Both the position numbers and the translations under genes were made by a program. Shown one piece after another: positions 11,651 to 23,224 of a stretch of DNA of 64,000 bases. The notes under the pieces were generated by a model. That model did not search any database, had not been told where the DNA came from, and saw only the letters and a list, made by a program, of their open reading frames with translations. Source of the stretch: Anastrepha obliqua. Taxonomy: Eukaryota > Arthropoda > Insecta > Diptera > Tephritidae. The stretch spans positions 68,714,501 to 68,778,500 of the forward strand of contig NC_072896.1 in the NCBI RefSeq assembly GCF_027943255.1, read 5' to 3'. Position 1 is the first letter of the stretch. Each line of letters opens with the position of its first letter.

Positions 11651-13560
11651 TTGAATAGTCCATTACCTGCTTGTGAACTGCTACATACCTTGCTCTGATT
11701 TTTTATTATTTTTAATGAAAGATGTATTAAGTGAATGAGTTACAATATTATTCATAAAGTCAGGATTATCAGCATGGGAAATCAAATAATTTTGTCTACA
11801 AAGATATTCTTATGATTTCTTAAACTTAAATTTCATATAAATGCAGAGGGTAGAGGCCAAAGACTTGTTGGCAATTGCCTTATTTGCAAAAAATACCGGT
11901 GATTTTTTAAGGAGCAGTAATATAAATATATATGTACATATATACGAGTATGTACAAATGACAGTGTATTTCCTCAATAATTTAAATGTCTTTTGTAATC
12001 AGGATTTTTGGGATTTCTCATAGAGCTGCCAATAATTGACTCGAATTGATGAACTTTTACTGTACTATAAATATTTGGAAGGCAAGAAATACTAAAAAGC
12101 AAACCAAAATCAAAATTATGAAATGTAAATGCAAACAGCTCTGATTAGCATCTACTATCAGCAAATCTCAATTCTATAAACAAAAGTAAGAAAATACAAT
12201 TAAGCTCTTCTGCACTTCTAGTCTGCCAGATTTTGTAATCATAAACTTAATAATAAAGGCCTGAAATGAAACTCCAAAAATTGCACGAATATCATTGAAT
12301 GGTTCGTGGCGCTGAAATTATGTACGAGTATATCGAATTACTCAATTATAGCAGAAGTGTTGATAAACCAATTTAATTTTTATACACCCATGCGCTGATA
12401 TAAATTTGCCTCAATTTTATAGCGATACCCATATTCTTGTTTAATTTAACCATTGGAAAAAATTCAAAATTAAATTTTAGTCATACGAGCTACTGAACTC
12501 GACCGATAAATTTCCGGGAAACTACAAGTGCAAGTTGGTGTGTATGTGCCTGGTAAGTCCACACATGTGTTTGTGTGTAGTTGAGCCCTTACATATAGAT
12601 ATAATCGTATGTATGTGTGCGTATTTTTATTGCTTGGTCCAGCCAAATTCACACTTGCCATTTCACCGTGGAATTTATGTCAGACATCAAGAGAAATGCA
12701 TCAGCATTGAATATGCTGTGAGCGGACATGAGCGGAGCGCAGTGCATAGTCAGTGCGGAGCAACAATAAAGCGGCCCTGCAGTGGAAAAATGAAAGGAAA
12801 AAATATGAAAAAATATTGCCTTTAAAAAAGTGCCATAAACAGCAAAGCCAAAAATGTCAGCGACGGCAGTGGCGCAACGGAAATGAAAATTTATTACTTG
12901 TCGGCTACACTTTTATAGGCCTCTGGGATTCCGGTACGAGCGAGTGACATGACTGGTGTAGCGTGTCTGTGTGTATGTGTGTTCGATAGTGCTGGCGCAA
13001 AACGTGATGACACAAAGGATCAACATCAAGACACACATGAATATAAGAGAGCAGTAAGGATATAACTGGGTAGGTGTTAAATTTTATATACGTACAAGTA
13101 TATGGCGTGAAAAATGAAAAAAGAACGTTCAACAAAAAGGTCATGCGACAAGTGAATATGAAGCAATGCAGATCAAGTGAAGGTTGCGACTTTACAAGCG
13201 CTTTGTGCTGGCTGTTGTTCTTTCTGTTACTAGGTTCGCTTGAGCTCAGCTCCGTTCATCTGTTGCACTGTTGAATGGCTAACTGTCATGAAATCGCCTT
13301 CTGTGTATTTTCATATGCGTGAACTCCGAAGTATTTTCAAGGTACATTTTTAAACTTTCGCAACGTAAATAAATATACACAAATCTTTCTTCGCCAAAAC
13401 TACTCTAACTTTGCTTTTAGCCACTTATTTAAGGCAAATAGGGTAGATGAAATGCCTTATGGCTTTCAATTTTAAATTTATTTATGTATAGTTATCAGGA
13501 GATACTACTCGTACTCTGCAACAAAAGTAAAAGTAAATATGTTATTGTTTTCTTAACGAA
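11651..13560. other. Stretch with no gene seen
   Basis: Moderately complex DNA, less AT-rich between 12,480 and 13,280, with CATA/TGTG-rich patches. Open frames at 12,535-12,825 and 13,074-13,274 have no recognisable domain. Nothing repetitive or transposon-like was recognised. Confidence 0.4.
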
Positions 13561-13574
13561 ATCAAAAAACTTAT

Positions 13575-14180
13575 CTTAACTATATTAAGAGATAATCAGA
13601 GAAAGAGATGCATCTGGGGTGTCTCTGGCGGTTAACGAGAGCAAGACGAAGTACGACAATCGTATATGCTGCCCACTAGTAAAGATACACGGCGTTTTGG
13701 ATCCAGTATTTCAGCAGACAACTTTACTTTTATATATCTTGGTACAACCGTCTTGTCATGCTTGCCAATAGCACATGTGTAGTAGAGAACTTTCTCGCGC
13801 TACTCTATGACGCTGTGGCATGACTAATGCAGTCACTCTTGAGGTATTCGAGAGAAAGATGCTTTGGAATATCGTGGTGTTGGCGATAACGACTATCTAC
13901 GAATGAAGCACCACCTATATGAGCGCTTGCACGTGCTCTGCTACGTCGAGCGTATGGAAGCAGAAGCTCCAGCAAAGGAGGTGTTCACATGGCAAGTTAG
14001 AGGGCAACGATGTAGGGGAAGACCATGCCTTCGATGGAAGGACCAAGTCGAGGAAACTCGCCCATCGCTTAGTGAAAAAAATTAGATAAGGTGCGCTCAA
14101 AGCAGAGGCTCCTGGCGAGGCTTGTTGCAGTCGGCCTTAATCCGGTAACGGGTTGTCATCCTTAATCAGGCCATACAAGT
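13575..14180 (+). mobile_element. RTE-type LINE, 3' fragment
   Basis: Second RTE relic, same strand as the one at 8.6-11.1 kb. Pieces in order: LAVNESKTKY-like residues (about 13,625-13,655), YLGTTVLSC (about 13,735), VTLEVFERKML (about 13,830-13,865), then a longer frame at 13,864-14,085 with the C-terminal signature GQRCRGRPCLRWKDQVEE. The final RQRLLARLVAVGLNPVTG-like end is at 14,100-14,150. Endonuclease and most of the RT are absent, as in 5'-truncated LINE insertions. Several frameshifts; not functional. Confidence 0.75.
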
Positions 14181-14459
14181 AAGTAAGTAATCTTTAATTT
14201 TGAAAGAAATGATTTTATATGTTTGAACTATTTCCTAAAATATTTCAAAAAGTCTTTTTGGTTTTTTATGCTACAAATGCCACCAGTAAACCGCTAACAC
14301 GCGTTCCTTATTTGTGCCCAGATAAAGTTGTTCTGTGTGCATTGCGTGTAAGTTAGTGAAATCTTTCGCCATGCTTTCCACCAATACCCTCTAGATTTTC
14401 TAGGAATAAATTAGCATCCTCGAAATGAAGTTTTAAATACATGTTAGATTTCATGGCTC

Positions 14460-15450
14460 GATTATTATTATTATGGGGGGATTTAGCACTGCGACCTGAA
14501 TGATCTATTGTGCCCCTTTCTTGGATTCAAAGTATTCTTTTGTGCCTAACTTCCTGAATAAGTTTTAGTATTTGCCTTATTTTACTGAATATTATTTTCT
14601 CCTTTGGTAAAATATTTTTTCCCTAGTGTTTGTGCCACTTATACATGGATGCTAGGCACGATGCCAGCACATGTTTGGCGGTTTTATGTTTCTCCCTACA
14701 GAACCTGCAAGTTCCATTAGAGTATATTCCCAGGTCAGTAAGATGATAATTTAATGATCAAAGCTCCTTCAGAATTCCTGAGATGACTCAAAAATTATTC
14801 TTTTTTAATTCCATACAGTCCTTACATTGGCTTAAGTTAAAGCCACCTATCATTGATTTTGATTGCGACAAACCCAGAATATCCGAGTACGATCTTCTTT
14901 GCCTTTCTTTTACTTCTTGGATAAGAGGGGAGAAGTTACCCTTTATTAGGCCACAAAATGACTTTGCGTGTATAAATGGGTCTACATTTGGGTCGTTCCC
15001 AGGAATACATATGTGATATGGAACCCATCGGATACGTATCTGGTTCGTCTGGTCTAATATATTCAACCTAACGAGGCATTCCAACACCAGTTTTGATGTA
15101 ACCTGTCAAGACTTCAGAGACTTGATTGCTGCCTGGTCATCAGTTAAGATAGCTATGCTTCTGCCGTTATGGTTGTGTTCAAAGTTAAAGTGAACGTATC
15201 TTTCTATTGTGTAGACTTCCGCTTGAAAAATGCTTGTACGTTTGCCCAGCGTTTGAGTATACTTTTCATCTGACACTGCAACTTCCTCTGTCAGGGAGGA
15301 TATGCTCATGATCTGGTTTGTTTTGTTGGTTTTAGATAATTCTTCCCAAGTGGTCGATTCATGAATGCCTAATTGGTGAGAACGTTGAGATATCGATGTT
15401 GAAGGTTATTCAGCAACACTTTGCGATACAGCAGAGTTATTCTCAACAAT
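14460..15450 (-). mobile_element. LOA/I-type LINE, RNase H and C-terminal zinc knuckle
   Basis: Minus-strand LINE 3' part. From 15,309 down: an RNase H segment with FQAEVYTIERY (catalytic glutamate) and ILTDDQAAIKSL (catalytic aspartate), a stop, then RWVPYHICIPGN, which corresponds to W-V-P-G-H-S-G-I-x-G-N with the histidine shifted. The downstream part ends in a cysteine-histidine knuckle (CRFCREKHKTAKHVLASC, about 14,630-14,710). The tail GGGGCACAATAG near 14,510 looks like the 3' UTR. RT and endonuclease are not present. Two large frames remain open (99 and 67 codons), so decay is moderate. Confidence 0.78.
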
Positions 15451-15891
15451 ACCCCCAGTTTTTGGTCTGCCAGATTTGGAGATTACTTAGACCAAAAAAA
15501 TCACGAGTTTTGTGATATGTTGTTCTTAAATATCGACCAATATAAAGGTTCAATAATTTGAACGAGTGTTTTTATAGTGTAAAATTGTAAATCTGTTTAC
15601 TTGAAAAATGTTAGAAATGCCATTAAAACAGGTACCGTCTGGGGATCAGACATCTGGCCACACTTTTCAAAGCCCATTTATATGTTAAACTAAATGGTTG
15701 AGCGTTTGGTTTCTAAAAAAGCTTGCGGCATAGCCAGTCTTTTTGCTCTAAAACTTAAGGTAAATTCCATTGTCCACGTGAATTTTGAGTATTTTGCTGT
15801 TCTGCTATTTTGCCAACTTTTCAGTTGCGCGTGTGGGGTGTGGCTTGCTAGTGTTTTGTTATTTGATCATGCACGCAATTATGTTGGCTTA
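15451..15891. other. Stretch with no gene seen
   Basis: AT-rich. An open frame at 15,694-15,894 shows no domain. It ends at the TA that precedes the DD41D element. Confidence 0.4.
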
Positions 15892-15893
15892 TA

Positions 15894-17172
15894 ACAGGTG
15901 GCGCTAAAGTAATCCTCCTAACAGAAAATGCTATAAATTTTGCGATTGGCCCCTAATGCCAGTTCTGTTTTGACATTTGTGTAGTAAACACATGCGAAAT
16001 ACACGTTAATAAACAATGTTACGCTACACTGCTCCAGAACGCGGAATATTGCTGACTATTTATTTGACCTATAATTTCCTCGCCGTCCAACGCCTGCTGG
16101 TGACACACTGCGACGTTTAGTCGCTCGCCTCGAAGAGACTGGCACAACACGAGATGCTGCCAGGCGTGGCAGACCCCGGAGTAGGCGTTCTGCCGAGAAT
16201 ATTGCTGCTGTAGCCGAGGATGTCATGGAAGTGCCGTCGACATCGACCAGACGACGTGATATGCAAATAGGTATCAGTCGACGGTCTTTACAGCGAATTT
16301 TGGTACAAGATTTGAAGATGTTTCCGTACAAAGTCCAGACGGTGCATCAGCTGTTAGCTGCTGACCGCCAATCGCGTCTAACATACGCTCAAGCCATCCT
16401 TAATCACCACCAAGAGGAAGATGATTTTTCATCAAAAATAATCATGAGTGATGAGGCCCATTTCCATCTTAGCGGGTACGTAAAATAAATTTACGCTTCT
16501 GGGGCACTGAAAATCCGCGTGTAACCCACGAAGAGCCATTACACCCGCTCAAAGTCACTGTATGGTGTGCTGTTTTCGCTGGAGAAGTCATCGGACCGTT
16601 TTTCTTCGAAGACGTCGCGGGCCAAACGGTTACTGTGAATGGTGAGCGCTACAGAGCAATGATCAACGAGTTTTTTTTGCCGCAACTTGATGAATTGGGA
16701 TTGGAAAACATGTGGATCCAGCAGGACGGTGCAACGGCACACACTGCATGTGCCACAACTGATATGCTGAAGGATGCATTTCCCGGGCGCCTAATCTCCC
16801 GTTTTGGCGATTTGCCCTGGCCAGTAAGATCGCCTGATTTGACCGCTCCAGACTTCTTTTTGTGGGGCTTTTTGAAGTCACGGGCTTATGCCAACAAGCC
16901 TCAGACTCTTGCAACTCTTTAAGACAATATCCGTCAAGAATGTGAGGACCTATCGCCGGAAGTTTTGGCCAAAGTGGTGGAAAATGCCACAAAAAGGGCT
17001 CAAATGGCAATCAACTGTGGCGGCGGCCATTTACATGACATCATATTCTCAACATGATGTAAAAAAAATTAAAAGACCAAATAAAAATAATCCAAAAGAA
17101 GAATCAAAGTTTTTAATTTTTTTTTTAAATTACAGCCAAAAAACATCGCAAGGTTACTTTTGCGCCACCTTG
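15894..17172 (+). mobile_element. DD41D mariner-like element, full length (copy A)
   Basis: Complete element of about 1,279 bp flanked by TA on both sides (15,892-15,893; 17,173-17,174). Terminal inverted repeats of about 22 bp share AGGTGGCGC, then AAAGTAA (left) and AAAAGTAACC (read from the right). It encodes one transposase in pieces; see the pseudogene entry. Among the seven DD41D copies in the window this one alone keeps the region between the N-terminal DNA-binding part and the first catalytic aspartate, and its ends differ from the AAGGGT-type ends of copies B, E and F, so it is a separate subfamily. The DD41D group was described from the tephritid Ceratitis rosa (rosa element). Confidence 0.9.
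16021..17050 (+). pseudogene. DD41D transposase, three disabling changes
   Basis: Cut-and-paste transposase, broken but readable over its whole length. The N terminus starts at 16,018-16,020 (MLRYTAPERG) and shifts frame near 16,075-16,090. Frame 3 then gives TLRRLVARLEETGTTRDA and a GRPRSRRS hook, and 16,225-16,488 reads SRRSLQRILVQDLKMFPYK up to D1 in IIMSDEAHFHLSGYV. A small deletion shifts the frame at about 16,484. The next part carries KVTVWCAVFAGEVIGPFFF. D2 is in WIQQDGATAHTA and D3 in LTAPDFFLWGF; 41 residues separate them, counted from the translation. An AAA-to-TAA change makes a stop at 16,921-16,923. The end reads AINCGGGHLHDIIFST. All three catalytic acids are kept, so loss is recent relative to neighbours. 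Confidence 0.88.
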
Positions 17173-17899
17173 TATAGTAGTTTATACTATATTCTACAAT
17201 ATATACTAATTTCTTAATGTACGACAAGATAAAAAAATCCAAACTTTGAATTGGGATTGCTTTCGCCACTCGTACCTATTGCTGTGCACTTTGATTTGAA
17301 CAATTGAATAATGTAAGCTAGATAACATTCAGTTTTTCTAATTTCCTATTTTGTATTTGTAAATATTTATGTTTCAACGGCCTTCACCAATTTTGAATAT
17401 TTGCATGTGTTTTGGGCATTTTATTTAATTTACATCAGTGCATATGAATTTTTGCTCTCATTCACAGCCATTTAATTAATTGCATTTTCGTCATTTCCAA
17501 CTACTACAGCTACTTTAATTGCATACGCCATGACCTGCAACTTGGTTTAAAAAAAAGTATGATGCATTTAGATACTTGCATACATAAATGCTGCAATTAC
17601 TTATACATACACGGCGTAAAATACTTGAGTTTTTTGAAGTGAAAAATACAATTTTATTTAAACAAAAAAAAAAAAGTTTATTTTATTACATACTCGCCAT
17701 TGATCTCAACAAAGATCTATATGTGAGGAATTTTCAAAATTTGTGAGAAATGTTTTTCAATTGACCTTAAAAATCTCTAGAAATACTATCCCTAAAGTCT
17801 TGTGGATCATTCCTGTCTAGAGCAATATTGGAATCCTGGCAAAGAATCAATAAATCCTTCAACTATACGGACAAATTGGGTAAACAAACAGGTTTAGAA
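17173..17899. other. AT-rich stretch, no gene seen
   Basis: Poly(A)/poly(T) rich, with no coding or repeat structure recognised. The open frame at 17,069-17,269 (minus) overlaps the DD41D end and has no domain. Confidence 0.4.
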
Positions 17900-18235
17900 G
17901 GGTCGCTTTTGTAGCTTTGAAGTTTTATTCAGAAAAATTGGAACATTGTGATTTATTCAAAGTATTGCCCATCGTTAGCTCCAAGAGATAGAAAAAAGTT
18001 CAAGCAGCAAACTGCTCCATATTGAGACAAATTATTGTCTTTTGAGGTCACTGATGGAATAAGTTGTAGTCAGATGGTCTAATGTCTCCTGAATACAGCG
18101 GGTTGGTTAAGGTATCTCATTAAATCGCTTCCAAAGCCTTTTTCATGACTTTTACATTATATGACCTGTTGATGTTGTGCCGTCTTTCACCTTGTCATGC
18201 CTTTCGGCATATTGAAGTGAAAGCCTTTCTTCAGG
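17900..18235 (-). mobile_element. Mariner transposase C-terminal fragment
   Basis: Minus strand. Reading from 18,235 down: AERHDKVK-like residues, then after frameshifts LYSGDIRPSDYNLF, matching the D3 box SPDIAPSDYHLF of DD34D mariners, and finally GANDGQYFE followed by a stop codon at 17,953-17,955. This is the same C terminus as in the 393-bp derivative at 35 kb (ASDGQYFE). The D2 box and everything upstream are missing, and no inverted ends were found. Confidence 0.7.
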
Positions 18236-18239
18236 CCTG

Positions 18240-19460
18240 AATTATTTATTGCTTTTATTTCATCCAATATTTTTTTGATTTTATTAAAAGTGATCAGATA
18301 TAAATTCATTTCGCATTTACAAGAAATATATTCTTACCATTATTTCATAATCCACTACACTATATTAGTACATATTTTTACTAGAGGGGGCTTTTGACCC
18401 TGTGCTAAGCTGTGTGATATGTAAAATGCCTTTATTTTTTTTGTTCCCAAATTAATTTTAATTTTTCAATATTTCAATTTCAAATGTATTTTTATTTACA
18501 ATTGCAAATTATATAGATACATATAAGCAAAATTGATCAATAAGGTTAAAACGAAAATGGAATGAAATTACTAACAAAGAGTGGATACTACCTCTAAATA
18601 GGCTAAGTCAGAAGCATTTCCAAATATCCCAGCAGTTGACACTTTCAATTTAGCAAAAGTAAGGCATTCAGTGTTAAAATCAAATTGCATACGTCTTATC
18701 ATTCCTTATCAAATATACCATAGCATTTTGAGGATATTTTTTACTGTGTCGTTGTTAGCCTCGACAAAACTAGACCAGAGGTTACTTAGGGGCTTATAAA
18801 ACAATCACGGACACATGCAGCCAAACAAGCACACACATACACATTGAGAATAAATGCAGATTTCCGTACAAATAACAAAAACAGCAAAAAATATATCTGC
18901 ACGCTATTCCGCACACATGCGTACATAGACACGACCTCATACACTCCACTAGGCATGAGGACACACAATTACGTGTTAAGCTGGAAATTCGCCGAGTATG
19001 CAAATGACAATTTAATGCGAATGCTGAAGCCGTCTCAGAAACAGCAGCAGTAAACGCAATTACAAACGTACAACAACAACAAAAAAACAAAAACAATGTT
19101 TGTACAACAGTATGGCATTGTAGCAAACCAGCTAAAAGTGACAGGATCAAAAAGAAGAAATAATTGATCGAGGACAACAATTCCTGCTATATAGGAGGGT
19201 TACACACAAACACTGATTTACGCACAATTAATTATTAAAAAAAAAAGAGAAAAGAAAAAATTATAATAATTGAATAAAAAATTAGTACTGTTTTTTTCAA
19301 AATATTACCCCTGAAGATCAACACACGATTGTCAAATTATGAATTATCTAATGCGTTATCTAATCTAAATTAGCACAGGCCAGTTGGCGTATATGTTAAG
19401 ATGTTTGATATATTAATTCACGTATTTTAGGAGCTTAAGAGTTTCTAATACCTGGTATGC
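18240..19460. other. Stretch with no gene seen
   Basis: AT-rich with ACACA and CAACAA patches around 18,820-18,960 and 19,065-19,100. The 128-codon minus-strand frame at 18,794-19,180 is rich in hydrophobic and cysteine residues but shows no domain; it runs over the simple-sequence patches. Confidence 0.4.
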
Positions 19461-19469
19461 CATTCGTTA

Positions 19470-19700
19470 GTGTCCGGATTTGAGACCCTAAACATGAAAC
19501 ATCAAATGATAGAGAAAAGGTGTTTTAATAACAGTTTTTCACTGGCAGGCGTGTGCATTTCTGCCATGAAAAAGCTCCACACAGAAATTTATCTCCCGTT
19601 CGGACTGTAGGTACCTACCTTTGTGAAATAATATCACACGCACCACAAATAGGAGGAGGAGCTCCACCAAACACCCAATAAAGAGCTCCAATTATTATTT
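19470..19700 (+). mobile_element. tRNA-derived SINE, copy 2
   Basis: Plus-strand copy, opposite in orientation to those at 4, 33 and 45 kb. The body words are shared in order: CATTTCTGCCATGAAAAAGC, CCGTTCGGACTGTAGGTACC, CACAAATAGGAGGAGGAGCT and CCAAACACCC. A diverged B-box-like GGATTTGAGACCC lies near 19,475-19,490. Clear A-box and TA-tail parts are not visible, so both ends are probably eroded. Confidence 0.7.
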
Positions 19701-19820
19701 TGCCCACGCCATTTCCAGTTCAACACCCTTAAGGTCGTGAGGTTTAGAGAACAAGCTTTAAGTTTTCTTATAGCTAAGTAAACCTCCTATAGGAACTTAA
19801 CTTGTCGTCAATCTCATTTT

Positions 19821-20500
19821 CTATTGTATTTCATCTTCAGACAAGATGGCCAACGATTCATGGGAAATAGTTAACACTTCAGTATTGATATTTTCCAAAG
19901 CTTCATCATTAATGAATATTTCTTCGCCTAAATTAAGATAGTCTTCCATGTCAACTTGGATTTCGTTCTGAACTCGATTAATAACGTTGGAGAATTGAGC
20001 AAGTGCTGATAGCGGAAGCTCGTCTTCTGCGGTCCAATCGCTATTGCTATTGGGCTTATCAGTTTTCTCAAACCTAGCTTTAATGAAACAATTGTGTATG
20101 AAATATACAATATCTAGTAAATTAATTGATTTTGATAACTTCGTAGCAGAACTTGTCTCTTCCATTTGAAACAAAATATGTTTTAAAAATAACGATTTAT
20201 AGATGCCCTTAATGTTTTTTATAACGCCTTGGTGAAAGGGCTGACAAAATGCATGGCATTTTTCTGTCAAACTGCACGAGAAAATCTGTTATCAAATCAG
20301 ATGTCATCCAAGCCTTTTGTTTGATACCCACGTAACGGGTAACTGTTCAAATTTATGTTGTGAAATGTCCAAGGCCTTGCAGATTTCCCAAGAACAAAAA
20401 GGCTTTCTTTTTCTTCAGACATATTTATGTAGTGTAAAATCGTGAGCCTATCCATTTTTCCACCAGTAGCATTTTTCACTTGTTATGAGTGGGTTGTCTA
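19821..20500 (-). pseudogene. pogo/Tigger-like transposase, C-terminal part
   Basis: Minus-strand relic of a pogo/Tigger (jerky/CENP-B type DDE) transposase. The upstream frame (20,479-20,297) reads MDRLTILHYINMSEEKES, then GKSARPWTF, the strand-rich core that follows the first catalytic aspartate. After a deletion the downstream frame (20,270-19,821; 149 codons) contains CQPFHQGVIKNIKGIYKSLF, corresponding to the conserved QPCDQGVI block, in which C-D is changed to F-H. It continues with an acidic C terminus (NLGEEIFINDEALENI) typical of the family. The segment with D2 is missing between the two pieces, near 20,280. Inverted ends and a TA duplication were not located. The 149-codon frame is intact, but the protein could not be catalytic. 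Confidence 0.72.
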
Positions 20501-21312
20501 CTCAAGAGGGAAAAAATTTCAATAACCCTTAAGAATTTTTTAGTACTGAAAAAAGTGCCCGCTTATGGGTGGTGTCCATTTAAGAGAGGTGTACGTTAGG
20601 AGAGAGTACATTGTTTATCGTATTTTTCGAGTTCAAATTGCTTCATTTTTTTAATATTTTTAATTTTTTCACCAAATCCATATAAACCAGCCTTTCAAAC
20701 TACCAAACTTTATGCAAAATTAAAAAGAATTCAATAAATTTTCCACTAAATTTTAATCTTTTTAATGTAAATTTTATGAAAAATTTTGAACATGCATTGA
20801 ATTTTAGTATTATAAAGTACCTGTTGTAAGCGGCTAAAAAATCGCTTTGAATTTGAGTTCTTTTATAAGCAAAACGGCCTTTGTTCTATTTACTTCAGCA
20901 GAGTGAGTTTTTGGGCATGCTTTTGGTGGTCAGCAAACAATTCTAAATTTCCCTTCTTCTGCTTTTTTTAAAGTTAATAGAGTTGTCATGCTCTGGCAGC
21001 TAAACTAAGGCTCGTAAAACTCTAGCTAACCATTTTAAGCATTCACAATGCTTTTTATTTCATTGATTTCAGTAAAAATAAATATTTATTATCAAAAATG
21101 GATTTATTGTTTATGTAAATATTACCTATGAACATTTTTTGCATCATTCCACACGATCCCTTTTTCGGCTGATTTTCAACTTCTGCGGCAACCAACGAGA
21201 ACAAATTTTTTGACCGAATTATTCGTGTTCACCAATCCAGCCTCAGTCTCCCTATTACCTATTCAAAACACCATAACTTTTTTGTACGAAATTAGTTTTT
21301 ATTGATTTTAAA
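20501..21312. other. AT-rich stretch, no gene seen
   Basis: AT-rich DNA with long T runs. It may include the remaining part of the pogo-like element, but no further transposase homology is visible. Confidence 0.4.
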
Positions 21313-22319
21313 GTCAAAATTATTCTAAAATGATAACAATTTTAACATACCTTTATTCACTTTAGCTCGATATGCCCACCTTTTGCCTTGACTATAGCCT
21401 TCAAACGGTAAAAAAATTAGTTGCATGCTGCACGAATGTGGTCTTGAGGTATTTTGGCCCATTCTCGTATAATCGCTTTTTTCAGCGCATCCATACTGGC
21501 ATACTTTTTAGTCTTCACCTTGCTCTCCAAAATGGATCAGATGGAATAGTCCATCGGATTTGCGTCTGGCGCATTCGAAAGCCATTGTGTGGACAAAATG
21601 AAGTGTGGAACATGAACGTCCATGGTCTACGACCGAAATGTTTGCGTGTCCACGGCTCTAAAGCAGCTTCTAAAACATTTTCCTGATAATAAGTCGCATT
21701 CACTTTGACACCAGACTCGATAAAATCGATTGGAGAGCGTCCATCAGCGGTCACTGCAACCCAAACCATTACTTGCGATGGGAAATTGCTTCGAGTGGCC
21801 ATATGTAGGCTCAAATTCTCGTATGAGCGTTCGGTCAAGTAAACACGATCGTTTTGAGTGTTTATGAACTGCTCAATTGGGATATTGTTCTCATCAGAAA
21901 ACACAATGTTAGGAAATTCGCCACGTTCGTGCAAGCGCTCTTTCGCACCGAACTTTTTTTTGCTGGGGTGATAGATCGTGTGCTTTTTGGAACTTGTAAG
22001 CCTTGACCTTGAGCTCATTTTTCAATATGCGTCGAATGCTGTCTTGCGATATTTTCAGTTCTTTGGCCATTTTTCTTCCACTTCGACATGGATTTCGTTC
22101 AAGTCGAGCCTTCACTTTCCGAACCATTTCATTTTATTCATTTTGAGGTGACTGAGCTCACGAACAATGGCTGGTTGTGATTTTCCAGCCAAATATAACG
22201 CAATCACACTATTACGTATGAATTCCATCACAGAACAAAAAAATTCAACAAAACTGAGACGCAAATGCTTTTGATGGCTTATAAACAATATATTGAACTG
22301 TCATTAGAATAATTTTGAC
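21313..22319 (-). mobile_element. maT-like (DD37D) mariner-family element
   Basis: A perfect 15-bp inverted pair, GTCAAAATTATTCTA at 21,313-21,327 and its complement at 22,305-22,319, marks the element or its inner ends. The transposase is on the minus strand. The N-terminal frame 22,127-21,909 has VRKVKARLERNPCRSGRKMA and helix-turn-helix KELKISQDSIRRILK. The frame 22,018-21,515 carries D1 in IVFSDENNIPIEQFINTQND, then VMVWVAVTADGRSPI and PWTRKHFGRRPWTF. The D2 block expected after WTF is deleted. The D3 block follows in another frame (SPDANPMDYSIWS, about 21,560), and the C terminus VKAKGGHIE ends near 21,370. The D1-D3 motif style fits the DD37D/maT branch, but with D2 missing the spacing cannot be counted. 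Confidence 0.75.
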
Positions 22320-23222
22320 ATTGATATCATGACAATAACTGATTTTGAACGACCTTCACGAAATTCGCCTTTTAGCGCACTTCAAACCTATCGTTTAATT
22401 TTAAATCTCAAAATATCATAAGTACTAAGTAAATACAGAGCAGCATGAAAAATTGTCTGCCAAGTCCGCGTACTGAAAATGAATACCTGCTAAACGAATG
22501 CTGCCAGGCACACTTTGTATTGTTACACTATGAGAAAAACCTGCTGCCCGCGATTACCAATAAAAATGTCAAACTTTACGATAACAGTGCCACTTTCGAC
22601 AGACGTAGCCATATCTCAAAACTTAGGTAGCCACCCACGTAGAAGGAAAAAGGCGAGAATAACAGAACAACAGTAATGGAATAACGAAACTGCAACGCTA
22701 GCCTGTGAGGCGAGCGCATAATGCCAAACACTGGTTTTCACGTTCAGTTTGGCCAAACAGCGTTGTTGTTTGCGCTGTTTAAATGAATGAACTTTGCGTG
22801 TTCGTAAGAATCATACCATGGTATGTGTGTGTACCATGTGTATTCACATAATATCCACATTGATGTCTTCGCATAAACCAGTGGGCTTGAACTTAAGGCG
22901 TGTGTGTGTTGCTAAACAGGCCCTGCAGGAAAACCATTGATAACTGGAAACAATTTCTGATTCACCACTAGTACGATTTCGCCAATTGCATATTAAATTG
23001 TGGTGCTGCCGGCATATCAGAACTTTGTTTAAATTTTTTTTCTTAAACCACTCTTTTCTTTCTGTTTCTATCTTACTAAATAAGTACATGGCCTAACATT
23101 TAATTTTTTTACAAAGTATTTTAGCACTTTTTATAAGTTCCTTCTGATAGTTCATCTCAAATAACACTATCTGAAGTGGGAGTTTGATATAGTTTTGCCA
23201 TTACGTATTATATTTTGATAAC
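22320..23222. other. Stretch with no gene seen
   Basis: No transposon or host domain recognised. The open frame 22,445-22,630 contains no known motif. The sequence is of mixed complexity. Confidence 0.4.
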
Positions 23223-23224
23223 TA

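Noticed and set aside
18794..19180. 128-codon minus-strand frame with hydrophobic segments
   Set aside because: It crosses CAA/ACA simple repeats that translate as L/F/C-rich strings; no start context or exon structure.
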